Shown here: piece by piece, positions 1 through 5,373 of the stretch
Layout of the letters: every line of letters begins with the position of its first letter
How positions within the stretch are numbered: position 1 is the first letter of the stretch
Assembly (NCBI GenBank): GCA_964599915.1
Contig: CAZRHR010000095.1
Coordinates: forward strand, 1-7,807
DNA from: CAZRHR01 sp964599915
Lineage (GTDB): Bacteria; Bacteroidota; Bacteroidia; CAIKAF01
Reading direction: 5' to 3'
DNA length: 7,807 nucleotides
Made by a program: the position numbers and the translations under genes
Notes under the pieces: generated by a model
The model's database searches: none
What the model was told of the DNA's origin: nothing
The model's input: the letters and a program-made list of their open reading frames with translations, nothing else

Positions 1-344
1 ATGCCGGATGCCCCGATGTGGTAAGAGGCACGCGCAAAAAGCCATGTATATCCATAACCCAACAGCCAAACCCAAAGGGTCGTCTTAAAATATAGCTTTG
101 GATATTTCCAGTAAAAAAACAAAGACAAAACCGCTAAAGCTGTAGTATTTCCCAGCCAATGGTGGAGGTCGCCATGTAAAAATGGTGCGGTAAAAATACC
201 CAATGCACCATGCAAAGTCCGTGGATATAATCCACCCTGACTCACTTCCCAAACGCCTGCGGATTGTAACAGCCAAGAGATGCCTAACAAAATTGGCCAA
301 ATCAAGGCGTACACCAAGGCCTCACTATATTTGCTATCTTTCAT
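1..344 (-). CDS. Rhomboid family intramembrane serine protease, 3' end cut off by window edge
   Basis: Reading the minus strand from the ATG at 344-342 gives 114 uninterrupted residues that run off the left edge. The visible part contains the two hallmarks of rhomboids: HGDLHHWLGN (57-66), whose HxxxN matches the His150/Asn154 pair of GlpG that forms the oxyanion hole, and HIGASG at the very end (109-114), the GxSG motif with the nucleophile Ser113. The catalytic histidine on the last core helix lies beyond the window. Hydrophobic stretches near residues 9-26, 67-79 and 88-104 fit membrane helices, with no extra N-terminal domain, as in short bacterial rhomboids. The family cleaves membrane-protein substrates inside the lipid bilayer; the substrate here is unknown. 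The gene is divergent from the ABA4-like gene, with 25 bases between start codons. Family call is firm; whether the missing part is intact cannot be judged. Confidence 0.9.
   Translation of the reverse strand, partial: MKDSKYSEALVYALIWPILLGISWLLQSAGVWEVSQGGLYPRTLHGALGIFTAPFLHGDLHHWLGNTTALAVLSLFFYWKYPKLYFKTTLWVWLLGYGYTWLFARASYHIGASG
326..333 (+). promoter_or_regulatory. Candidate Bacteroidota -7 promoter element for the ABA4-like gene
   Basis: TATATTTG matches the Bacteroidota -7 consensus TAnnTTTG exactly and lies 36 bases before the ATG at 370. It sits inside the first codons of the divergent rhomboid gene, as it must, because only 25 bases separate the two starts. I do not see a clear TTTG-type -33 element at the usual distance, so this is a sequence match only and could occur by chance. 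Confidence 0.3.
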
Positions 345-369
345 TCGTCACCGAAAGCTACATATTTTT

Positions 370-798
370 ATGCAACCAGAATTTTTATTTCAACTTTATA
401 ACACCGCCATTTTGCCGGCTTGGATCGCACTTATGATTTGGCCGGGCAAATCTTGGGTGGAATCCTTCATCAAAGGGGTGATGCTATTTTTAGCCCTTTC
501 CTATGTCGTTTGTTTGGTCATTTCATTTTCAAACGCCCCTCAGCCACCGGATTTTTCTTCTTTAGAAGGACTTATCCAAGCCCTGAGCGGCCCTTGGGGC
601 ATGCTTACAGGCTGGATTCATTACCTATGTTTCGATCTATGGGTGGGCCTTCAACTAAACAAAGAAGCGCACCAAAAGGGATATCCTCCTTTTCTTCGTA
701 TTCCGGTGTTGTTTTTTGTGCTCATGACCGGCCCCTTGGGATGGTTGATTTTCCAAATCATAAAAGCGGTGCGCCCTGGCACGCCCACTGCAAATTAA
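370..798 (+). CDS. ABA4-like (DUF4281) integral membrane protein
   Basis: The 142-residue product has four hydrophobic segments at about residues 8-24, 33-53, 75-95 and 109-132. It carries the features of the ABA4-like family: an N-terminal LYNTAILPAWIALMIWPG (9-26), the central GWIHYLCFDLWVG (81-93) and a late GPLGWLIF (121-128). The plant namesake ABA4 is a plastid membrane protein needed for neoxanthin synthesis; the role of bacterial members is not established, so no reaction is assigned. I chose the ATG at 370 because the protein then starts at the conserved region. The longer reading back to 280 only adds translation of the divergent rhomboid gene's 5' end. The stop TAA at 796-798 is followed after 24 bases by the FAD dehydrogenase on the same strand, suggesting co-transcription. 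Family assignment is from motif memory, without a search. Confidence 0.8.
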   Translation: MQPEFLFQLYNTAILPAWIALMIWPGKSWVESFIKGVMLFLALSYVVCLVISFSNAPQPPDFSSLEGLIQALSGPWGMLTGWIHYLCFDLWVGLQLNKEAHQKGYPPFLRIPVLFFVLMTGPLGWLIFQIIKAVRPGTPTAN

Positions 799-822
799 TC
801 CAAATACCTTTACCTTCGCAGG

Positions 823-2376
823 GTGAATGGTAGCATAGACATTAAGGTAAAACCGGAGGAAGCTTTTGATTTGCTGTCCATACAAAACCTCGTCCAACAG
901 GCTGTTGGACAGCCCGTCACAGAGGTGCGGATTGAAAAGCGCTCGTTAGATGCACGCCATGGCAAAGTAAGCTACCAACTTCGGGTTCAGTATGCTTTGG
1001 CCGGACTTTTACCCGCTACGCTTCCTCATGAGCCCGTCTTTCAACACGTAGACCGGGCAGAAGAAATCTGGATCATTGGGGCAGGACCCGCCGGTTACTT
1101 TTGTGCTTTAGAGCTCATTGCGCAAGGGCATAAACCGGTCATTGTAGAGCGCGGAAAACCTGTACGTGAGCGACGGAGAGATTTAGCGCAACTCACCAAG
1201 CAAGGGGTGGTGAATCCTCATTCCAACTATTGTTTCGGAGAAGGCGGCGCAGGAACCTACAGCGATGGAAAATTATACTCCAGATCAGACAAGCGGGGCG
1301 ATTTGGTGCGTGTGTACCGTGACTTCGTGTTTTTCGGCGCAGACCCGGACATTTTAGTGAATGCCCGACCCCATATTGGCACCAATAAATTGCCTGATGT
1401 AATTTCAAAAATGCGGCATTTTATCGAATCTGCCGGTGGAAAAGTCCTGTTCGATACGCATTTGACCGATGTGGAAGTCGCTGGTGGGCAGATTAAAAAA
1501 ATTCAAGTGAATGGGGCTGAATGGCATAAAGTTTCAGCTTTGGTGCTTGCCACAGGTCATTCTGCAAGAGATGTGTATGAGCTTTTACATCAACGAAAGG
1601 TTTTACTTGAAGCCAAGCCTTTTGCCTTAGGGGTTCGGGTAGAGCATCCCCAAAGGTTGATCGATGAAATTCAATACCGAAGAAAAGAGCGAGGACCGCA
1701 TCTGCCGCCCGCTTCCTATAGTTTGGTGACCCAAGTAAGTGGACGCGGCGTGTATTCCTTTTGCATGTGTCCGGGGGGCATCATTGCACCTTGTGCGACC
1801 GCGCCGGGCGAACTCGTCACCAACGGCTGGAGTCCAAGCAAACGCAACAATCCATGGGCCAATTCCGGCATGGTCGTAGCCTTGGAATTATCTGATTTTG
1901 TACAAAAGGGAATCCCACCGGACCCATTGATGGGCCTGCGTTTTCAAGCGTCTATTGAACAAAAAGTATTTGGTCTGGTCCAACAAGGCCAAAAAGCCCC
2001 GGCCCTTCGACTTACCGATGTGGTGAAAAGAAGGCTATCTCATGCTTTACCAGATTGCTCTTACCATCCGGGAATTGTCTCCGCGCCCCTTTGGGAAGCC
2101 TTGCCCGGTTTTATTTTTCAGCGCTTACAAGCAGGACTGCTCCAGTTTGGCAAACAAATGCCCGGATACATGACAGAAGAAGCCGTAGCGGTAGCCACAG
2201 AAAGTCGCACGTCTAGTCCGGTTCGAATTCCCAGAAGACCCGATACCCTTGCCCATCCCGAACTGGATAATTTTTTCCCCTGCGGCGAAGGCGCCGGATA
2301 TGCAGGTGGCATTGCCTCAGCAGCCATAGACGGCATCAAATGTGCCCGAGCAGCCGTGGCCAAAATAAAAGCTTAA
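823..2376 (+). CDS. COG2509-type FAD-dependent dehydrogenase (uncharacterised NAD(P)/FAD oxidoreductase)
   Basis: The product has 517 residues, the usual length for COG2509. An N-terminal domain of about 80 residues carries the family-typical VRIEKRSLDAR. It is followed by the FAD-binding Rossmann fold: IIGAGPAG with glycines 86, 88 and 91, and an acidic Glu109 at the end of the second strand (VIVERG) to hold the ribose. The family segment NYCFGEGGAGTYSDGKLYSR follows, then LATGHSARD, and near the C-terminus the second FAD-contact motif CGEGAGYAGGI (487-497). It is expected to be a soluble cytoplasmic flavoprotein; substrate and physiological role are unknown for the whole family. The start is GTG at 823, chosen because it places the N-terminus where homologues begin and the only earlier in-frame codons reach the upstream gene's stop. 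It shares the reading frame of the ABA4-like gene 24 bases upstream. Its stop lies 5 bases from that of the convergent glycosyltransferase. Confidence 0.9.
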   Translation: MNGSIDIKVKPEEAFDLLSIQNLVQQAVGQPVTEVRIEKRSLDARHGKVSYQLRVQYALAGLLPATLPHEPVFQHVDRAEEIWIIGAGPAGYFCALELIAQGHKPVIVERGKPVRERRRDLAQLTKQGVVNPHSNYCFGEGGAGTYSDGKLYSRSDKRGDLVRVYRDFVFFGADPDILVNARPHIGTNKLPDVISKMRHFIESAGGKVLFDTHLTDVEVAGGQIKKIQVNGAEWHKVSALVLATGHSARDVYELLHQRKVLLEAKPFALGVRVEHPQRLIDEIQYRRKERGPHLPPASYSLVTQVSGRGVYSFCMCPGGIIAPCATAPGELVTNGWSPSKRNNPWANSGMVVALELSDFVQKGIPPDPLMGLRFQASIEQKVFGLVQQGQKAPALRLTDVVKRRLSHALPDCSYHPGIVSAPLWEALPGFIFQRLQAGLLQFGKQMPGYMTEEAVAVATESRTSSPVRIPRRPDTLAHPELDNFFPCGEGAGYAGGIASAAIDGIKCARAAVAKIKA

Positions 2377-2381
2377 AAATT

Positions 2382-3500
2382 TCAAGCGTTTGTGTAGATA
2401 AATTCAATTAAACGCTTTATGTTGTTTTTGTTATCGTAGGCAAGTAAAGCCTCATTCATCGATTCGACGACCTTAGGTTTTTCCCACACTTTTTCTTGTA
2501 TCCAAGCTTTCCATTCCGAAGGACTTTCTGCCGAATACACATAAGACTGCAATCCCGTGCCCGCCATCATGGCTTGGTTGGCAATGACCACTTTTTCATG
2601 CATCAGGCTTTGAATCAGTTTCAGTTTGACCCCACTGGATTGCATGGCAGGTAAAACGACCACAGCCGCGCCTTTTATCCACCTTTCCATGTCTTCAAAA
2701 CTTGGATTGGCTTGCAGTTGGACGTAAGAAAATTTTTGCACCACGGCCTTTAAGTCTTCCGATGGGTTCGCCCCGGCGACCACAAGCGGCATGGAAAGCC
2801 CGGAAAAAACCTCTTGAATTAAAAAAACAGCCGAGGCATGGTTTTCCGGAATGGCTAAATTTCCGTGAAACAACGCATACGGAGGAGAGGTCGGTGAAGA
2901 GGGAACTTTCGTGTCCAACGCATGGAATGGCGGCGTCCAAACGACCGGAAGGTTCGGATGTCGGGTAGAAAACCATTCCGCATCTGAAGTAGAAATGGCC
3001 AGGATACCTGAAAAAGATAAAGCCCCTTTTTCCCAATGGGCAAGGCGCCTGGCTTCTTCGCGGTAATAAAGCGATTTTAATCCGCCATAAGACGCCAATC
3101 CTCGATAATATTCATGTTCTACATTGTGCGCCCGAAGAAAAACAGGCAGGCCTTTTTCCCGAAACAATCCGGCAAAACCTGCGGTATGCACGCCTTCGCA
3201 AAGCACAGGCGCCTTTTGAGAAAGAATGTGCTCGGCCAGCCTAGGATGATTCCTGGTGCTGGTAATCATGGGCCCCGGAGCAAACAACGCTTTCAGCATA
3301 CTTCCCCTTGGGTAATAACTGATTTTCGCACAGTAGCTTTCCAGTTTGGGCGCGGCTTTTGACCGATATGTAAATGTATGCAAATGGACTTTGACCCCTT
3401 CCTTGTGCAGCCAACGGAGTTTGTGAAACACATCCATCACACCGCCATACACCGGCGGAAATGGGACATCAAAGGAAATGAGATGTAAGTCCATGCCCAT
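2382..3500 (-). CDS. Glycosyltransferase, GT4-like, second gene of a pair
   Basis: The 372-residue protein has the two-domain GT-B layout. The N-terminal domain begins MDLHLISFDVPFPPVYGG (3-20), a glycine-rich sugar-acceptor loop, and contains RAHNVEHEYYRGL (123-135). The C-terminal nucleotide-sugar domain includes LFHGNLAIPEN (210-220), VVAGANP (240-246) and SSGVKLKLIQSL (288-299). The last segment is where most GT4 enzymes show an EX7E motif; here Ser289 and Gln297 occupy those places. I recall similar GVKLKL variants in other Bacteroidota relatives, so this is probably a family trait rather than damage. Donor and acceptor sugars cannot be read from sequence; a role in cell-surface glycan synthesis is inferred. 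The ATG at 3500 lies 2 bases after the stop of the upstream glycosyltransferase, implying translational coupling; a second ATG at 3494 is an alternative start. It is convergent with the FAD dehydrogenase. Confidence 0.85.
   Translation of the reverse strand: MGMDLHLISFDVPFPPVYGGVMDVFHKLRWLHKEGVKVHLHTFTYRSKAAPKLESYCAKISYYPRGSMLKALFAPGPMITSTRNHPRLAEHILSQKAPVLCEGVHTAGFAGLFREKGLPVFLRAHNVEHEYYRGLASYGGLKSLYYREEARRLAHWEKGALSFSGILAISTSDAEWFSTRHPNLPVVWTPPFHALDTKVPSSPTSPPYALFHGNLAIPENHASAVFLIQEVFSGLSMPLVVAGANPSEDLKAVVQKFSYVQLQANPSFEDMERWIKGAAVVVLPAMQSSGVKLKLIQSLMHEKVVIANQAMMAGTGLQSYVYSAESPSEWKAWIQEKVWEKPKVVESMNEALLAYDNKNNIKRLIEFIYTNA
2384..2417. terminator. Possible bidirectional hairpin terminator between convergent genes
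   Basis: AAGCGTTT (2384-2391) and AAACGCTT (2410-2417) form a perfect 8-base-pair inverted repeat with an 18-base loop. On the plus strand it is followed by a T-rich stretch (TTGTTTTTGTT, about 2422-2432). On the minus strand it is followed by T-rich sequence reading GAAATTTTTAAG, so it could stop transcripts from both the FAD dehydrogenase and the glycosyltransferase. The repeat lies inside the last codons of the glycosyltransferase. The stem has only three G-C pairs and a long loop, so termination strength is doubtful. Confidence 0.4.
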
Positions 3501-3502
3501 GA

Positions 3503-4624
3503 TTACAACAGGTCTGAAAAAAGGGTGGCTATCTTTCTTTTTTCTTCATTCCAGTGCAGGGTTTTGGCTGCTTCTTGGCTTTGGGCGCGCATTGTCTGCC
3601 AAAGTTCGGGCGAATCAGCGAATTGAAGGATCGCCGCGGCAATGGTCTCCGGCCGAACTTCTTGAATCAAAATACCATTCTTGTATCGGTCAATGATGTT
3701 CTTGATTTCTATGAGGTTAGATGCAATCACCGGAACCCCTGCTTGCATGTAATCAAAGAGTTTATTGGGAAGGCTCAGGGCATAATTGATGGACAAAGGT
3801 TTATCCAGAGAAAGTCCCACTTGCGCCTGTTGGGTTAAGGACATAAGCTGGCGATAAGGCATTCTGGGCAGAAAAGTGACTTTGGTCTGTAAGCCAAGTT
3901 CTTCTGCTCGCATTTTCAACAAAGGCAGTACATCGCCGCCCCCGGCAATGGTGAGGTGAATGTGGTCCGGAACCAAGCACATGGCCTCCAAAAGCTCTTC
4001 CGCGCCACGCTGCACATTGATGCCGCTGCCTTGAAGGATGAGGTTGAATTTGTCCTTGGGCAAAGAAAAACCCTCCCCGGTGTTTCTGATTTTCAATTCA
4101 GAAAGCGGTAAAGGAACGTTTCGAATCACCTCAAAAGAATGCCCATACGTCTTTTTCAGCAAATCAGCGATGGAAGCATTCACGGTCAACCGGACTTTGG
4201 TCAAAGGAAGACAAGCCGCTTCGGTTTTTTTCCAAAAGGCCTTTTTAAAATGCGCACCTTCCAGTTCCGGTGCACCCGTAAAAAACTCATGGCTGTCATA
4301 CACCACCGGCTTGTTTCGGATACATCCGGCCGCAACGGCAGCGGGAAGGCTGTCTAGGTCGTTGGCGTAAAAAACATCGGTGGGTGTTTTTAGAAAAGCG
4401 TGGAGCAGCCGGATATTGAATTCAGCAAATTTGAGAAAGTTCTGGTTGAACCAAACCGGCATACGCGATTGTTCCCAAGGTTGTGGGAGTAGGGCGGCCG
4501 CTTGCGGAAGGTTACGGCCAATCACTTGAACCTCTGCACCTAATTCCTGTAAAGCCGCGGACATTCTGGCGACCCTTTGGTCGGTTGCCAAATCGTTGAT
4601 TACACCCATGGTCACCTTTGCCAT
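3503..4624 (-). CDS. Glycosyltransferase, GT4-like, first gene of a pair
   Basis: From the ATG at 4624 the product has 373 residues. It begins MAKVTMGVINDLATDQRV (1-18), the usual opening of this Bacteroidota glycosyltransferase group. Further family features are VFYANDLDSLPAA (84-96), VVYDSHEFF (107-115), LILQGSG (195-201), LTIAGGGD (224-231) and SLPNKLFDYMQAGVPVI (284-300), the nucleotide-sugar binding region where Asp291 replaces the more common Glu. The fold is GT-B with a retaining-type C-terminal domain. The transferred sugar and acceptor are unknown; envelope polysaccharide or protein glycosylation is inferred from the family. A TTG 27 bases further upstream would add nine residues, but the ATG fits homologues better. 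It is the promoter-proximal gene of the pair, its stop is 2 bases before the next start, and it is divergent from msrA. Confidence 0.88.
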   Translation of the reverse strand: MAKVTMGVINDLATDQRVARMSAALQELGAEVQVIGRNLPQAAALLPQPWEQSRMPVWFNQNFLKFAEFNIRLLHAFLKTPTDVFYANDLDSLPAAVAAGCIRNKPVVYDSHEFFTGAPELEGAHFKKAFWKKTEAACLPLTKVRLTVNASIADLLKKTYGHSFEVIRNVPLPLSELKIRNTGEGFSLPKDKFNLILQGSGINVQRGAEELLEAMCLVPDHIHLTIAGGGDVLPLLKMRAEELGLQTKVTFLPRMPYRQLMSLTQQAQVGLSLDKPLSINYALSLPNKLFDYMQAGVPVIASNLIEIKNIIDRYKNGILIQEVRPETIAAAILQFADSPELWQTMRAQSQEAAKTLHWNEEKRKIATLFSDLL

Positions 4625-4687
4625 GGGATAAAGGTAATTTCTTCGAGGCAACCATGAACAATTTTCGCCGCAGAAGATTATGTATGT
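4625..4687. promoter_or_regulatory. Divergent promoter region between glycosyltransferase pair and msrA
   Basis: This 63-base gap must hold start signals for both transcription units. On the minus strand TACCTTTA (4636-4629) lies 4 bases from the glycosyltransferase ATG. On the plus strand TAATTTCT (4635-4642) lies 45 bases from the msrA ATG. Both resemble the Bacteroidota -7 box TAnnTTTG with one or two mismatches, and they overlap by two bases, so the two promoters might compete. No palindromic operator is evident. Confidence 0.3.
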
Positions 4688-5335
4688 ATGGTTAAAACGA
4701 TTCCTTTGCTTTTGTTTTGGGCCGGATTCACCACCATTTTATCCGCGTGCAACCTCAAAGATACTCCCATGCAAACCACCACACCCCCTCACCATTCCGC
4801 AAGTTTAGATACCATTACCTTGGGTAATGGCTGCTTTTGGTGTACAGAAGCCATTTACCAACAAACCCGCGGCGTCATTTCCGTGAAGCCGGGCTATTCC
4901 GGTGGAACCATTAAAAATCCTTCTTATCGGGAAGTGTGTACCGGCAGAACAGGCCATGCCGAAGTGGTGCAAGTGGTGTTTGATACCCAACAAGTGTCGC
5001 TGGCCGTGATTCTTGAGATTTTTTTCAAGACCCACGATCCCACCACCTTGAACCGACAAGGTGCAGACGTAGGTACACAATACCGTTCGGCCATTTTTTA
5101 TCATCATCCGGCGCAACAGGCGTTGGCCACCTCTATTTTGAAAGATTTGGACGCTGCCGGGATTTGGCCCAATCCCATCGTGACGGAAATCACCCCATTT
5201 ACCCAGTTTTATCCTGCGGAGCCGGAGCATTTGGCGTATTATGCCCGCAATCCGGAACAAGCCTATTGTAGGGCTGTGATTTTACCCAAACTGGAAAAAT
5301 TCAAAAAAGTATTTGCGGAGTATGTAGCGCCTTAA
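4688..5335 (+). CDS. msrA: Peptide methionine (S)-S-oxide reductase MsrA, lipoprotein form
   Basis: The 215-residue product opens with a lipoprotein signal: Lys3, a hydrophobic run (5-17) and a lipobox LSAC ending at Cys21. A polar linker rich in Thr, Pro and His follows, so the enzyme is probably anchored to an envelope membrane facing outside the cytoplasm. The MsrA domain starts near residue 42. GCFWC (48-52) supplies the catalytic Cys49. GYSGG (69-73), TGHAEVVQV (88-96) and FFKTHDPTTLNRQGADVGTQ are family signatures, and the C-terminal AYCRAVI (192-198) provides Cys194 as the likely resolving cysteine alongside Cys52. MsrA reduces methionine-S-sulfoxide in proteins; an envelope location would need an electron donor there, and none is encoded nearby. 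No MsrB domain is fused. ATGs in the other two frames precede the chosen one, but only the ATG at 4688 opens the signal peptide. The permease gene follows 38 bases downstream. Confidence 0.96.
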   Translation: MVKTIPLLLFWAGFTTILSACNLKDTPMQTTTPPHHSASLDTITLGNGCFWCTEAIYQQTRGVISVKPGYSGGTIKNPSYREVCTGRTGHAEVVQVVFDTQQVSLAVILEIFFKTHDPTTLNRQGADVGTQYRSAIFYHHPAQQALATSILKDLDAAGIWPNPIVTEITPFTQFYPAEPEHLAYYARNPEQAYCRAVILPKLEKFKKVFAEYVAP

Positions 5336-5340
5336 GACAA

Positions 5341-5359
5341 AAAAAACCTTTAGTTTTTT
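5341..5359 (+). terminator. Weak A-tract/T-tract hairpin after msrA
   Basis: AAAAAAC (5341-5347) can pair with GTTTTTT (5353-5359) across a CTTTA loop, six bases after the msrA stop. The shape resembles a small intrinsic terminator, but the stem has a single G-C pair, so it may only attenuate. If it works, the downstream permease needs its own promoter. Confidence 0.3.
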
Positions 5360-5361
5360 CG

Positions 5362-5369
5362 TAATTTCG
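5362..5369 (+). promoter_or_regulatory. Possible -7-like element before the DASS permease
   Basis: TAATTTCG differs from TAnnTTTG by one base and follows directly after the candidate msrA hairpin. It is 4 bases before the GTG at 5374 and 19 bases before the ATG at 5389. If it is a real -7 box, transcription would begin near 5374 and favour the ATG at 5389 as start codon. The match is short and may be chance. Confidence 0.2.
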
Positions 5370-5373
5370 GCGG

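Noticed and set aside
280..369. Upstream extension of the ABA4-like frame to the ATG at 280
   Set aside because: It would overlap the divergent rhomboid gene by 65 bases and adds a charged, non-conserved stretch before the family's usual N-terminus at 370.
420..833. Open frame of 137 codons overlapping the ABA4-like gene
   Set aside because: It is an out-of-frame shadow with no recognisable domain and erratic composition.
2371..2387. GCTT/AAGC mini inverted repeat at the FAD gene end as a terminator
   Set aside because: Four base pairs are too few, and the longer 2384-2417 repeat uses the same AAGC.
4625..4651. TTG start at 4651 for the first glycosyltransferase
   Set aside because: The ATG at 4624 begins exactly where related proteins begin; the extra nine residues look like translated leader.
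4805..5260. Antisense open frame opposite msrA
   Set aside because: It mirrors a well-supported gene and shows no family features.
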